From Mariprofundus aestuarium (GTDB lineage: Bacteria; Pseudomonadota; Zetaproteobacteria; Mariprofundales; Mariprofundaceae): a stretch of DNA of 64,000 nucleotides. Positions 30,848 to 39,224 of the stretch are shown piece after piece (positions within the stretch are counted from its first letter, which is position 1; every line of letters starts with the position of its first letter). Location of the stretch: the NCBI RefSeq assembly GCF_002795805.1, contig NZ_CP018799.1, positions 427,001 to 491,000 on the forward strand, in the 5' to 3' direction. The position numbers and the translations under genes were made by a program. The notes beneath the pieces were generated by a model. The model worked only from the letters and a program-made list of their open reading frames with translations. It had not been told where the DNA came from and did no database searches.

Positions 30848-32692
30848 ATGTCTAACGAAATCGAAGCACCGCAGGAAGTGAAGACTTCTGAGGTAAAACC
30901 TTCTGAAGAGGCACCGCGCCGTCGAGGCCGGCCGCGTAAAGTTGTGGTTGATGATGCTGCTGAGACGAAAGCTACTGAATCCAAGCCTGTAAAACCTAAG
31001 GCTAAGCGAACCAAGGCTGAAGTGACACCTGCTAAAGTCGAACCTAAGACAGCCAAAGCAGAAGCTGCCCCTGCTGAGGCAGAGTCAGGTGCTGAAGAGA
31101 AACCACGTCGCCGTGGCCGGCCGAGCAAGGGTGAAGTGAAGGCCGAAGAGGTTGAAGTGAAGGCGGAGACTAAGCCAGCCAACGTTGAGGCTAAGATTGA
31201 GCAAGAGCCATCCAGTAACAACGAAGAGATGAACGCGGCAGATAACCAGGAGCAGGGTAAGCGCAGCCGCTGGCGCAATAAACCCGAGCGCAACAACGGC
31301 CCTGATCGCAATAATAGTAATAGGCCCGATCGCGGTAATAAACCCGAACGCGGCAACAAGCCTGATCGCAACCCTAAACGTGCTCGCCGGGATGATTCTG
31401 AAGAGAAGATTTCCGATGAGATGGAAGGAGTCACGCTGAATCTGAAAGAGATTTCGGCCAAATCACCAACTGAGCTGCTGGAGCTGGCCGATCAGTATGA
31501 TATTGATAACGCCGCTGGCATGCGCAAACAGGAGCAGGTTTCTGCGATTCTGCGCGCTCATGGTCTGCGTAGTGGAACCATCTACAGTGAGGGTGTTCTG
31601 GAGATCCTGCCGGACGGATTCGGTTTCCTACGCTCCCCTGATGCCAACTACCTTTCGGGTCCGGACGATGTGTATGTTTCAACCCATCAGATTCGCCGCT
31701 ATTTCCTGCGAAAGGGTGATACCGTAGCCGGTGAAATTCGTTCCCCTCGCCGTGGCGAGAAATATTTTGCCCTGAAAACAGTCGATACCACCAATGGTCA
31801 GTCGCCTGAGCAGGCACGAACCAAGGTTCTCTTTGATAACCTTACCCCTCTTTACCCGGATGAACGCCTTCATATGGAGATCGAGGATCCGACGAACAAG
31901 GATATTACCGGTCGTATTATCGATATAGTATCTCCGATCGGTAAAGGGCAGCGCGCCCTGCTGGTAGCACCGCCACGTACCGGTAAAACAGTGATGATGC
32001 AGTCGATTGCTCACTCTATTGCCGCTAATCATCCGGAAGTTGAACTGATCGTCCTGCTGATTGATGAGCGTCCTGAAGAGGTGACCGATATGAAGCGCTC
32101 GGTGAAGGGTGAGGTTGTATCCTCCACCTTCGATGAGCCGGCTCAGCGTCATGTTCAGGTTTCCGAGATGGTCATTGAGAAGGCCAAACGTCTGGTTGAA
32201 ACAGGCAAGGATGTGGTGATCCTGCTCGATTCTATTACCCGTCTGGCGCGTGCTTATAACACGGTGGTTCCCTCCTCAGGTAAGATTCTTACCGGTGGTG
32301 TGGATGCCAATGCACTGCACAGGCCAAAACGTTTCTTTGGCGCTGCCCGAAATATTGAGGGTGGCGGTTCCCTGACCATTATTGCCACTGCCCTGGTTGA
32401 GACCGGCTCCAAGATGGATGAGGTGATCTTTGAGGAGTTCAAAGGCACCGGCAACATGGAGATCAAGCTGGAACGTAAATTGACCGATAAGCGCATTTTC
32501 CCATCGATTGATATTGCACCATCAGGCACCCGTAAAGAGGAGCTTCTTACACCTCGCGAAGATCTTCAGAAGGTTTGGATTCTGCGCAAGATCCTCTCCC
32601 CTATGGGGTCAATTGATGCGATGGAGTTCCTGCTGGATAAACTCGGCACAACCAAGAGCAATGCTGAGTTCTTCAGTCGAATGAATCAGTAG
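30848..32692 (+). CDS. rho: Transcription termination factor Rho with long basic N-terminal extension
   Basis: Hexameric RNA-dependent ATPase that ends transcription. Start at ATG 30848 (GGAG at 30838-30841), 614 residues. The C-terminal 420 residues are a standard Rho: [20 protein letters not shown], the cold-shock RNA-binding fold with [15 protein letters not shown], Walker A PPRTGKT near residue 376, and the Q-loop/R-loop region. The first 192 residues are extra: low-complexity A/E/K/P-rich sequence with two AT-hook-like motifs (RRRGRPRK near 22-29 and RRRGRPSK near 97-104), then an Asn/Arg/Asp-rich stretch with repeated NKPERGN/NKPDRN units near 145-180. Confidence 0.95.
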   Translation: MSNEIEAPQEVKTSEVKPSEEAPRRRGRPRKVVVDDAAETKATESKPVKPKAKRTKAEVTPAKVEPKTAKAEAAPAEAESGAEEKPRRRGRPSKGEVKAEEVEVKAETKPANVEAKIEQEPSSNNEEMNAADNQEQGKRSRWRNKPERNNGPDRNNSNRPDRGNKPERGNKPDRNPKRARRDDSEEKISDEMEGVTLNLKEISAKSPTELLELADQYDIDNAAGMRKQEQVSAILRAHGLRSGTIYSEGVLEILPDGFGFLRSPDANYLSGPDDVYVSTHQIRRYFLRKGDTVAGEIRSPRRGEKYFALKTVDTTNGQSPEQARTKVLFDNLTPLYPDERLHMEIEDPTNKDITGRIIDIVSPIGKGQRALLVAPPRTGKTVMMQSIAHSIAANHPEVELIVLLIDERPEEVTDMKRSVKGEVVSSTFDEPAQRHVQVSEMVIEKAKRLVETGKDVVILLDSITRLARAYNTVVPSSGKILTGGVDANALHRPKRFFGAARNIEGGGSLTIIATALVETGSKMDEVIFEEFKGTGNMEIKLERKLTDKRIFPSIDIAPSGTRKEELLTPREDLQKVWILRKILSPMGSIDAMEFLLDKLGTTKSNAEFFSRMNQ

Positions 32693-32712
32693 AAATAATT
32701 CGTAGTAGTAAT

Positions 32713-32745
32713 AAAAAAAGGCCGGGTTAAACCCCGGCCTTTTTT
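32713..32745. terminator. Bidirectional terminator between rho and the HAD gene
   Basis: GGCCGGG and CCCGGCC form a GC stem around the loop TTAAAC, flanked by seven A residues on one side and six T residues on the other. Each strand therefore has a T tract after the stem. It lies 20 bases after rho and reaches into the stop codon of the convergent gene at 32744. Confidence 0.93.
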
Positions 32746-33370
32746 ATCGCTTCAGTGCTTCCGGAAGTTGATGGAAGCGGGGGATATGATAGTCCCAGTA
32801 ACCCTCATCTTCATGGGTAATCCAGACGGTTTTACAGCCCAGCTCGCGGGCGACCTTGAGGTTGTCCGCCATATCATCAACCACCAGCGTTCGCTCCGGC
32901 GTGCAGCCTTCAGCTTTAATCAGCATGGATAGCGTCTCTTTGTTTGGCTTGGGAATATAATTGTTAAAGCGGATATCATAGATCGCATCGAAGTGGTGGG
33001 CGATACCAAGGGCTGCCAGAATGCGCTCTGCATGTTCACGGATGCCGTTGGTGTGGATCACCTTGCGTCCAGTCAGTCTGGACAGCGCAGCATCCAGTTC
33101 ATCATCGGGTTTGAGTATTTCATGGGCATCAATATCGTGAACATCGTGCAGAAAGGCCTCAGCCTCCATGCCGTGGTGCAGCATCATGCCGCGCAGGGTG
33201 GTGCCGTACTCTTTCCAGTATTTCACCCGCAACCGGTCGGCCTCTTCTGGGTCCACATCCAACTCTTTGGCGACAAATGCAGTCATGCGCTTGTCCATGC
33301 GCGCAAACACCCCCGAATCGGCGGCGTACAATGTGTTGTCGAGATCAATAACTGCTAAATCAAATGGCAT
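32744..33370 (-). CDS. HAD-family hydrolase, pyrimidine 5'-nucleotidase type
   Basis: A 208-residue phosphatase of the haloacid dehalogenase fold. Motif I is VIDLDNTLY (nucleophile aspartate at about residue 9). A cap domain follows (YGTTLRGMMLHHGM), then motif II in KVIHTNGI, lysine of motif III in YIPKPNKE, and motif IV in LVVDDMADN. The arrangement, with FDLAVIDLDNTLY and the helical cap, matches the SDT1/YjjG-like pyrimidine 5'-nucleotidases. The exact substrate is uncertain. It is convergent with rho and 43 bases downstream of the next gene on its strand. Confidence 0.82.
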   Translation of the reverse strand: MPFDLAVIDLDNTLYAADSGVFARMDKRMTAFVAKELDVDPEEADRLRVKYWKEYGTTLRGMMLHHGMEAEAFLHDVHDIDAHEILKPDDELDAALSRLTGRKVIHTNGIREHAERILAALGIAHHFDAIYDIRFNNYIPKPNKETLSMLIKAEGCTPERTLVVDDMADNLKVARELGCKTVWITHEDEGYWDYHIPRFHQLPEALKR

Positions 33371-33413
33371 GTCAGGGCACTATCCGTTACGAGGTTTATT
33401 TATCTGACAGAAA

Positions 33414-33740
33414 TCAGGATTCGGGGTCCTGGTTTTCGTCTTTCTGCGCTGCGTAGGGATTAATCATTCTGAGGGCTGGCCTGGCCAAGATCTCTATGTA
33501 GAACGATTCCAGCTGCTGTGCTTCGGCGGCATCAATCTGTTTGCCGATCTCAGCCATGTGAACATTCTCGGCAGTTTCAGCAGTAGGGCCGAACTTGCAG
33601 TCGAAATCCCAGAAATCGGCACCTTCCGGCAGCTCTCTCCTGCGTTCCCTCTGGATGTATTTTTTGACATCACGCCTTACTGAATCCACCAGTCTGGCAT
33701 ATTTCTTTTTCGGGTGGGTCAATTTAAATACTTTTTTCAT
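33414..33740 (-). CDS. DUF6172 family protein
   Basis: Small basic cytosolic protein of unknown function. The start is placed at ATG 33740, preceded by GAGGAAG, giving 108 residues beginning MKKVFKLTHPKKKYARLVDS. Further recognisable features are KKYIQRERRRELPEGADFWD and AEAQQLESFYIEILARP. I recognise this as the conserved DUF6172 family from memory. A longer in-frame version from 33785 lacks a ribosome site. It probably forms a unit with the HAD gene downstream. Confidence 0.75.
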   Translation of the reverse strand: MKKVFKLTHPKKKYARLVDSVRRDVKKYIQRERRRELPEGADFWDFDCKFGPTAETAENVHMAEIGKQIDAAEAQQLESFYIEILARPALRMINPYAAQKDENQDPES

Positions 33741-33822
33741 GCTTCCTCGCGATGACTGTAAAACAAATGCTTTTCTAGTCTGCAATCCTGACTGTTAATA
33801 GTACTGGGTGGGAAGTTAATTC

Positions 33823-34704
33823 TTAAGCGGCTGTAAGCCTGCCGGTCAGGGATGTCGTGAACACATCCAGCGTCCTGCTTTTAAACAGTGCGACAAGCAG
33901 CCATAGCATGGCAAGGGGTAGCAGCAGAACCTGCACAACGAAAATGGCCAGATAGGCGGTCATCAGGTTCAGTAGTGAGCTGATGATATTTTCGGCGTTC
34001 TCTACCATGTTCAGAAATGCTGCTCTTGTTTTCGCCACTTTGTTGGTCGCACCCGCTGTCATGGAGGAGAAAAAACCTTCGTTCTCTTCCGAGGTCATAT
34101 TGCTCATTGCATCATAGCTGTTCGAAACGATCGTGAGTTTCTCTACGGAGTCTTCAATGCCTGGCTGCAACCAGTTGCTGTAAAGCGAATCGCTGATCAG
34201 TGCAGAAGTGGGTAGCATGAAGCGCAACAGCAGCAGAATCAGGCAGAGTTTGATGGCCGGGTGAAGCAGGGTGGTGAGCGTCGGGGAATTCAGCCAGATC
34301 AGCGGAATGGCCAGCAATAGTATAACGGCAATGGCTTTGAATGAGACCGCTTCACCGATCTCAAAGCCGAGTTTCTGGATGCCGATTGAGGCGATGGCTG
34401 CCACCAGTATCGAAGAGAGTCGCTCGGTCATGTCATCAATCGGATCTAGAATCTGCCCTGCGGCTATGGTCACGCCGACCCCTGCAGGGGCGAGCTCCAG
34501 GTGCGACTCCTTAGCCACGGAGACCACAGCATTCACGCCACGGGTGGTGGCATAAGCGATGGAGGCCGCTTTGATTGATTCACTGAAATAGTCATCGGCA
34601 AGCCGGTCAACGCCCGGAAGCTTCACGAAGGAAGCGCCGTAAAAAAGTGCGCTGAGCAGAAGCAACAGCAGGACAGATCTCAGCCTATGGCTTGAATCGC
34701 TCAT
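33823..34704 (-). CDS. Polytopic membrane protein, function unknown
   Basis: The 293-residue product (start ATG 34704) has an N-terminal hydrophobic segment (about residues 8-24) and a soluble stretch of about 80 residues. Four or five more hydrophobic segments follow: about 95-110, 120-140, 148-170 and 245-280. The middle contains an acidic/serine region (SNMTSEENEGFFSS) between membrane segments. I do not recognise a family. An upstream extension of 32 residues to 34800 would overlap the small gene at 34739 and is unlikely. It lies 34 bases downstream of that Pmp3-like gene, so they are probably co-transcribed. Confidence 0.7.
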   Translation of the reverse strand: MSDSSHRLRSVLLLLLLSALFYGASFVKLPGVDRLADDYFSESIKAASIAYATTRGVNAVVSVAKESHLELAPAGVGVTIAAGQILDPIDDMTERLSSILVAAIASIGIQKLGFEIGEAVSFKAIAVILLLAIPLIWLNSPTLTTLLHPAIKLCLILLLLRFMLPTSALISDSLYSNWLQPGIEDSVEKLTIVSNSYDAMSNMTSEENEGFFSSMTAGATNKVAKTRAAFLNMVENAENIISSLLNLMTAYLAIFVVQVLLLPLAMLWLLVALFKSRTLDVFTTSLTGRLTAA

Positions 34705-34738
34705 GCTGTGGAGCCCCGAAGGCCAAAGGTCGAAATGA

Positions 34739-34906
34739 TTACCCCTTCTGGTTTGTGGCGACGAGCCAGACAGCGTGCAGGACACCAGGCAGGAAGCCAA
34801 GCAGGGTCAGTACGATATTGATGAAGAAATGCTTGCTAGCTCCAACCTGAAGGAAGGCCCCGATTGGTGGCAGAATAATGGCAAGAATCAGATTTAATAT
34901 ATTCAT
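34739..34906 (-). CDS. Pmp3/UPF0057 (YqaE-like) small membrane protein
   Basis: A 55-residue gene read on the minus strand: MNILNLILAIILPPIGAFLQ, then two-helix hairpin residues VGASKHFFINIVLTLLGFLP and GVLHAVWLVATNQKG. The LPPIGAFL segment, the short polar loop, and the LLGFLPGVLHAVW helix are the hallmarks of the Pmp3/YqaE family. These are stress-linked proteolipids that affect membrane potential in yeast and plants; the bacterial role is unclear. ATG at 34906 has GAGG eight bases upstream. Stop TAA at 34739-34741. Confidence 0.88.
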   Translation of the reverse strand: MNILNLILAIILPPIGAFLQVGASKHFFINIVLTLLGFLPGVLHAVWLVATNQKG

Positions 34907-35003
34907 GTTTCAGCCTCGGTTTGAAGAGTTGATAGGGGCACACTATCTTTGTTGCTACGGAGCTGTCGACACTGGTTGTTACCGGTGAAGCAGCTTGCCT
35001 CTT

Positions 35004-35975
35004 TCAGCTCTTCTTTTCGATAGCTGCCCGTGTCCGCATCACTTCCTGTCGGGTCTGCTGGTAAAGCGCGCTGTTGCCATCGAGCCGGACAGCCTGCTCG
35101 ACTGCCTGCATGGCTTCATCGAAATGCCCCTGTTCCATTTGAACCTGGGCCAGGTTATTAAGCGGCTCTGCAGCACTGGTGTGTGCTTCGGCAGCACGAA
35201 CAAAGGCCTCGGCAGCACCATTCAGATCAGCCAGTGCATAGCGGATATTACCTAAACCCATCCATGCCGAAAGACTTTCCGGCCACCGGGTTACTGCGGC
35301 TTCATAGGATTTAAGCGCTGCTTCAGTGAAGCCTGCCTGTTCGAGATTTACAGCTGCGCGCAGGTAGGAGCTCTCTTCTGCACCTGCCGGAAAGCTGCCC
35401 GCAGGTTGTACGACCATGGCCCAGGAACCGGCTCTTACCCATGTGTGCTCAAATGTGGAGAGGGGTATCCGGTAGTCCGGGGTGTCGCCGGAGTGAAGGG
35501 TGATACTCTCCTCTGCAAGATCGAAACCTGTTACGACAGCATAGTGCCACTGCGGCGCAAGACTCAGGCCGAGGTTCTGGAATACGATTACCGGATGTCC
35601 GGCCTCGATCTCACGCAGAATGTCGCTCAGGTGTGGTGCCAGTAGATAGGCCAGTTGTCCGTATCCTCGCGGTAATGCCATCATCTCCACCTGCAGGCTT
35701 CCCTGCTTACCGGGGATAAACAGTTTGCCTCTCAGTTCATCAGGCGAAACGCTGGTTCCAGCGTGAGAGAGGGCCATGGCAAGGGATGCCGGGCCACACT
35801 GGTAGTCCAGCTGCGGAAAAAACGGGACATCACTCACGCTGGCTGAAGTGCTTATACCTGCTGGTTTCTCGTGCATCAGTGCAGCACTCTGTTTGGCTGC
35901 GCAGCCGCTGAAAAGCAGGGTGATAAGGCAAATGCCCGCCAGTAGGCGGGCATTTGCCACTATTTTAGTGACCAT
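35004..35975 (-). CDS. PA2778-family lipoprotein: C39-like cysteine peptidase with TPR repeats
   Basis: Predicted lipoprotein of 323 residues from ATG 35975, with signal peptide and lipobox LLFSGC (Cys25). A papain-like C39 fold follows: FPQLDYQCGPASLAMAL (catalytic Cys), QWHYAVVTG (His) and LHSGD (Asp). The second half, about residues 190-320, has three TPR-like helical repeats (AALKSYEAAVTRWPES, AAEAFVRAAEAHTSAAE, EAMQAVEQAVRLDGN). It matches the PA2778 family, which is usually encoded beside a PA2779-type partner, as here; the partner's end overlaps its start by 11 bases. Substrate unknown. Confidence 0.82.
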   Translation of the reverse strand: MVTKIVANARLLAGICLITLLFSGCAAKQSAALMHEKPAGISTSASVSDVPFFPQLDYQCGPASLAMALSHAGTSVSPDELRGKLFIPGKQGSLQVEMMALPRGYGQLAYLLAPHLSDILREIEAGHPVIVFQNLGLSLAPQWHYAVVTGFDLAEESITLHSGDTPDYRIPLSTFEHTWVRAGSWAMVVQPAGSFPAGAEESSYLRAAVNLEQAGFTEAALKSYEAAVTRWPESLSAWMGLGNIRYALADLNGAAEAFVRAAEAHTSAAEPLNNLAQVQMEQGHFDEAMQAVEQAVRLDGNSALYQQTRQEVMRTRAAIEKKS

Positions 35976-36372
35976 GATGATGTACAAACGGGTAGACGTC
36001 GGTAAGTCCGAGCACATCGGTAATCAGCAGTACTAGAAAGATGAACACGGCGGCACCGATGACTTCGCCGATCAAACCACCGGCAGGCAGCGCATCAATC
36101 TTTCCGGCCAGCATCTGAACCTCTGCATCACTGAGTTGGGCTACGCGCATCTTAGCCGCTTCGGATGAGACGCCCTGTTGCTGCAACTCCTGCTGTACCT
36201 CGGCGCGATTAAGGAACGCAACGACCTTTTCACGTTCCTGATCCATCTGCTGCTGCGTAATCATCTGTTCTGTTGGGACCATGGCTGCATGAGCGAGCGG
36301 TACCTGCACGTTCAGCCCGAGCATTACGAGGATGAGTAGCGATACCATTCCCTTTTTGATAAATCTGTTCAT
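35965..36372 (-). CDS. PA2779-family exported membrane protein
   Basis: A 135-residue protein starting at ATG 36372 (AGGAG seven bases before). The N-terminal signal peptide ends at AHAAM. A Gln/Glu-rich helical region follows (ITQQQMDQEREKVVAFLNRA) with SDAEVQMLAGKIDALPAGG, then a C-terminal membrane helix (IGAAVFIFLVLLITDVLG) and a short histidine-rich tail. It is the usual partner of PA2778-type lipoproteins. Function unknown; the pairing suggests both act in the periplasm as one unit. Confidence 0.8.
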   Translation of the reverse strand: MNRFIKKGMVSLLILVMLGLNVQVPLAHAAMVPTEQMITQQQMDQEREKVVAFLNRAEVQQELQQQGVSSEAAKMRVAQLSDAEVQMLAGKIDALPAGGLIGEVIGAAVFIFLVLLITDVLGLTDVYPFVHHHGH

Positions 36373-36550
36373 GTGGTTACTCCTATATGCCCTAATTCGC
36401 GTTATGCTGCGGCAGGCAAGGCTGAACACTAGAGTGGTGTAGCAACCTGATTATGTGATCTGGTCGACATTTTTTCGCAGGCTTGGCAGAAAACGGAAAA
36501 ATGGATCCTCCCGGTTTCCGTTCCCTCTGCTTTGGGGCTATACTCTTTAT

Positions 36551-37846
36551 ATGACATCCAATAAGCCTCGTGAAGAGATAGAGTCGATTTCACCTCAAGG
36601 GGAGACCTCTATCTGGAAAGGTTTTGTCTTTAATATCAGTGCTGTCATCCTGCTCTTTATTCTTGGGATATTTCTCGGTGTACAGTTGAATAATGAAACA
36701 CTGATCAATAATGAACTTCTCACTAGGGCCAAGTCAGACTTTGAAAATATTATTGCAACTCGAAAGTGGAATACGCAGCACAGTGGGGTATATGTAGAAA
36801 AAGTTTCTGGCGTGGAATCAAATCCCTACCTGACAGATCCAGATATCACAGCAACCAATGGCAAAGTCTACACGAAAAAGAACCCAGCCCTGATGACTAG
36901 AGAAATATCAGAACTGCTAAGCGAGAGCCTTGGTCATTCGTTCCGTATTACTAGCTTGAACCCTCTCAATCCAAGCAACAGGCCTGACGAGTTTGAAGCC
37001 GATGCATTGCGCTCATTTGAGAAGGGCGAGAAAGAACTTGTTACGGTTGAACAAAGTGATGGTAAGTCATTATATCGTTATATGGCTCCGCTTTTTGTCG
37101 AGAATTCCTGCCTTTCATGCCATGCCAAGCAAGGCTATAGGGTCGGAGATGTGCGCGGTGGTATAAGCGTTCAATTTGATATCAGTGATGTTGTAAAGCG
37201 GCTGAAGAGGAACAGGTACACTGTATGGGCACTATCACTGGCAATCTCGATTCTACTGATCGTGATTATATATACATTTGTCCGAAGGATTAGGCGGTCA
37301 CTTGAAGCAGCAAATGCCACGATTAGGAAGTTGGCGATAACCGATGAACTTACAATGTTGAATAACCGCCGTTACTTTATGAAACGGCTCGGTGAGGAGT
37401 TTTCAAGGGCTAAACGCTACGGGCGTCCAATATCCTGTATAATGCTCGATATTGATTTTTTCAAACAGGTCAATGATGAACATGGCCATTTGGAGGGTGA
37501 CCATGTGCTCCGATCTATTGCCCGCCTGATGGAGGCTCAGGAGCGAAACACCGACGTGGTGGCTCGTTACGGAGGTGAGGAGTTTGTATTTATGCTTCCC
37601 GAGACTGAATTAAATGAGGCCCTTCAGGTTGCTGAAAGACTGCGAAAGAGCATTGAGGCTTCCTCAGTTTCCTTGTCCGATGGCACAGTGCTGAATCTTA
37701 CTGTTAGTTTAGGTGTCTGTAGCTGGGGTAGTGAACAGATGGCTGCCACTGATGATTTCCACGCTTTGATAAAAGAGGCTGACGAAGCCCTCTACCGCGC
37801 CAAGGAGAACGGACGCAACCGGGTAGAGGCAACCGGGGCTGCGTGA
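36551..37846 (+). CDS. Diguanylate cyclase with Tll0287-like (DUF3365) sensor domain
   Basis: Synthesises cyclic di-GMP. With ATG 36551 it has 431 residues: a first membrane helix (about 20-40), a periplasmic region of about 160 residues, a second helix (about 228-250), and a GGDEF domain (about 262-425) with the active motif RYGGEEF near residue 341. The periplasmic part has ENSCLSCHAKQGYRVGDVRG, with a CxxCH c-type haem site at residues 187-191, as in haem-binding DUF3365/Tll0287 sensors. A GTG at 36455 would add 32 residues; neither start has a good ribosome site. The last four bases overlap the next gene. Confidence 0.86.
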   Translation: MTSNKPREEIESISPQGETSIWKGFVFNISAVILLFILGIFLGVQLNNETLINNELLTRAKSDFENIIATRKWNTQHSGVYVEKVSGVESNPYLTDPDITATNGKVYTKKNPALMTREISELLSESLGHSFRITSLNPLNPSNRPDEFEADALRSFEKGEKELVTVEQSDGKSLYRYMAPLFVENSCLSCHAKQGYRVGDVRGGISVQFDISDVVKRLKRNRYTVWALSLAISILLIVIIYTFVRRIRRSLEAANATIRKLAITDELTMLNNRRYFMKRLGEEFSRAKRYGRPISCIMLDIDFFKQVNDEHGHLEGDHVLRSIARLMEAQERNTDVVARYGGEEFVFMLPETELNEALQVAERLRKSIEASSVSLSDGTVLNLTVSLGVCSWGSEQMAATDDFHALIKEADEALYRAKENGRNRVEATGAA

Positions 37847-38727
37847 CTCAGTCGATTGATAGCTTACTGATTTTCGGTTGCGGTTACGTCGGTGAAAGGC
37901 TGGCCAAGGCATGCATTGCTGAGGGCATCCGGGGAGTTGCAACAACGCGCAGCGAAAATCGTGCAAATGAGCTTGAGGCTCTCGGTGTCGAAGCGGTGGT
38001 GGTTTCTTCTCCTGCCGATCTATCTGATCGACTGCTGGCATCTGTACATGCTGTTCTGGATTCAATTCCATTAACCCGCAGCGAACAGGGTATGCACGCT
38101 TCACAGGTTGAGTGGCTGCCATTGATAGCCGCGAAGATGAGAAGCCTGAAATGGGCTGGTTATCTCTCTACAACCGGTGTTTACGGCGATGCGAATGGTG
38201 CATGGGTGGATGAGGCGTATGCCTGTCACCCGTCAAGTGCACGGGGTACGGAGCGGCTGATTGCTGAAACGAGCTGGCTGGAGTCCGGTATGCCTTCTGA
38301 GGTGTTCAGGCTTGCCGGCATCTACGGGCCAGAGCGCAATATTCTCGCACGTTTGCAGGCCGGTGGTTACAAGGCTGTGCAGTGGCAGCCGCCGCACTGG
38401 TCCAATCGTATCCATGTTGATGATATCGTGGCGGCAGTAATGTCAGCGATGCAAAACCCCAGCCCTGGCCGCATTGTAAACCTGGCGGATGATGAGCCGC
38501 TGCCGCATGCCGATTATGTGACTGAGCTTGCCCGGCTGGCTGGTGCGCCTGAACCCGTGTTGTTAAGTGAACAGGCGGGAGAAAAAGAGCTTTCACCCAT
38601 GGCACTGGAATTCTTTCGCGATAACAAGCGCATATCGAACCGCCTTCTGCATCACGAACTTCTGGCTGAGCTGAAGTACCCATCATTCAGGGATGCTGTT
38701 GCTGACCTGAAAGGGTCAGAGGCATGA
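37843..38727 (+). CDS. NAD(P)-dependent epimerase/SDR family protein (YeeZ-like)
   Basis: Extended short-chain dehydrogenase fold of 294 residues. The nucleotide-binding motif LIFGCGYVGERLAKAC lies at residues 8-23; the active-site-like YLSTTGVYGD and RLAGIYGPERN follow, as in YeeZ-type atypical SDRs of unknown substrate. GTG at 37843 overlaps the diguanylate cyclase stop by four bases. The catalytic YxxxK is not clearly preserved, as is usual in this atypical group. Confidence 0.78.
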   Translation: MTQSIDSLLIFGCGYVGERLAKACIAEGIRGVATTRSENRANELEALGVEAVVVSSPADLSDRLLASVHAVLDSIPLTRSEQGMHASQVEWLPLIAAKMRSLKWAGYLSTTGVYGDANGAWVDEAYACHPSSARGTERLIAETSWLESGMPSEVFRLAGIYGPERNILARLQAGGYKAVQWQPPHWSNRIHVDDIVAAVMSAMQNPSPGRIVNLADDEPLPHADYVTELARLAGAPEPVLLSEQAGEKELSPMALEFFRDNKRISNRLLHHELLAELKYPSFRDAVADLKGSEA

Positions 38728-38770
38728 AGAAAGGAAGCAGGCCTAGGGAGCTTCCACACTATCCTGAGTC

Positions 38771-38804
38771 CGCAGGTGTGACGGCTGACCCTGCAACACC
38801 TGCG
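38771..38804. repeat. Inverted repeat, terminator-like hairpin
   Basis: Perfect nine-base arms CGCAGGTGT (38771-38779) and ACACCTGCG (38796-38804) around a 16-base loop, in the gap between the SDR gene and the zincin gene. Followed by GGCCGGTTTTC. It may end the upstream transcript; the T tract is short, so confidence is limited. Confidence 0.5.
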
Positions 38805-38831
38805 TGGCCGGTTTTCTGCTAGGATAACTGT

Positions 38832-39224
38832 ATGGATGCGCAACTGTTTCAAAGCACTGCCGAACGTTTGCTCGATGAGCTGCCTCTCAGGTTTCGCAAG
38901 GTTCTGGAGAATGTGGTGATTGTGATCGAGGATTTTGCTTCTGAAGAGGTTCTTGTGTCGATGCGGGCAACCTCACCGTATGAGCTTCTCGGTCTTTATG
39001 AGGGGTGGCCGATCACTGAGCGGGAGGCAGTTGATTCCGGCAATTTACCTGACATGATCCATCTCTACCGCAAGCCGATACTGGCAATGTGGCAGGCATC
39101 GGGCGAAAGCATCGAATCCTGCATTCAGGATGTCCTAATTCATGAAATCGGCCACCATTTTGGCTTCTCCGATGCCCAGATGGATGCGATTGAAGTCGAA
39201 TATGATAGGGAGGCGCTAACGTGA
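38832..39224 (+). CDS. Zincin-like metallopeptidase family protein (PF06262 type)
   Basis: A small 130-residue protein with the zinc-peptidase signature HEIGHHFGFSD near residue 107. It matches the minimal-zincin family with one domain: an N-terminal helix (LLDELPLRFRKVLENVVIVI) and a middle region GLYEGWPITER that recurs in the family. ATG at 38832 is preceded by AGGATAA. It overlaps the next gene, a MoxR ATPase, by four bases, so it is probably translated with it. Substrate unknown. Confidence 0.86.
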   Translation: MDAQLFQSTAERLLDELPLRFRKVLENVVIVIEDFASEEVLVSMRATSPYELLGLYEGWPITEREAVDSGNLPDMIHLYRKPILAMWQASGESIESCIQDVLIHEIGHHFGFSDAQMDAIEVEYDREALT

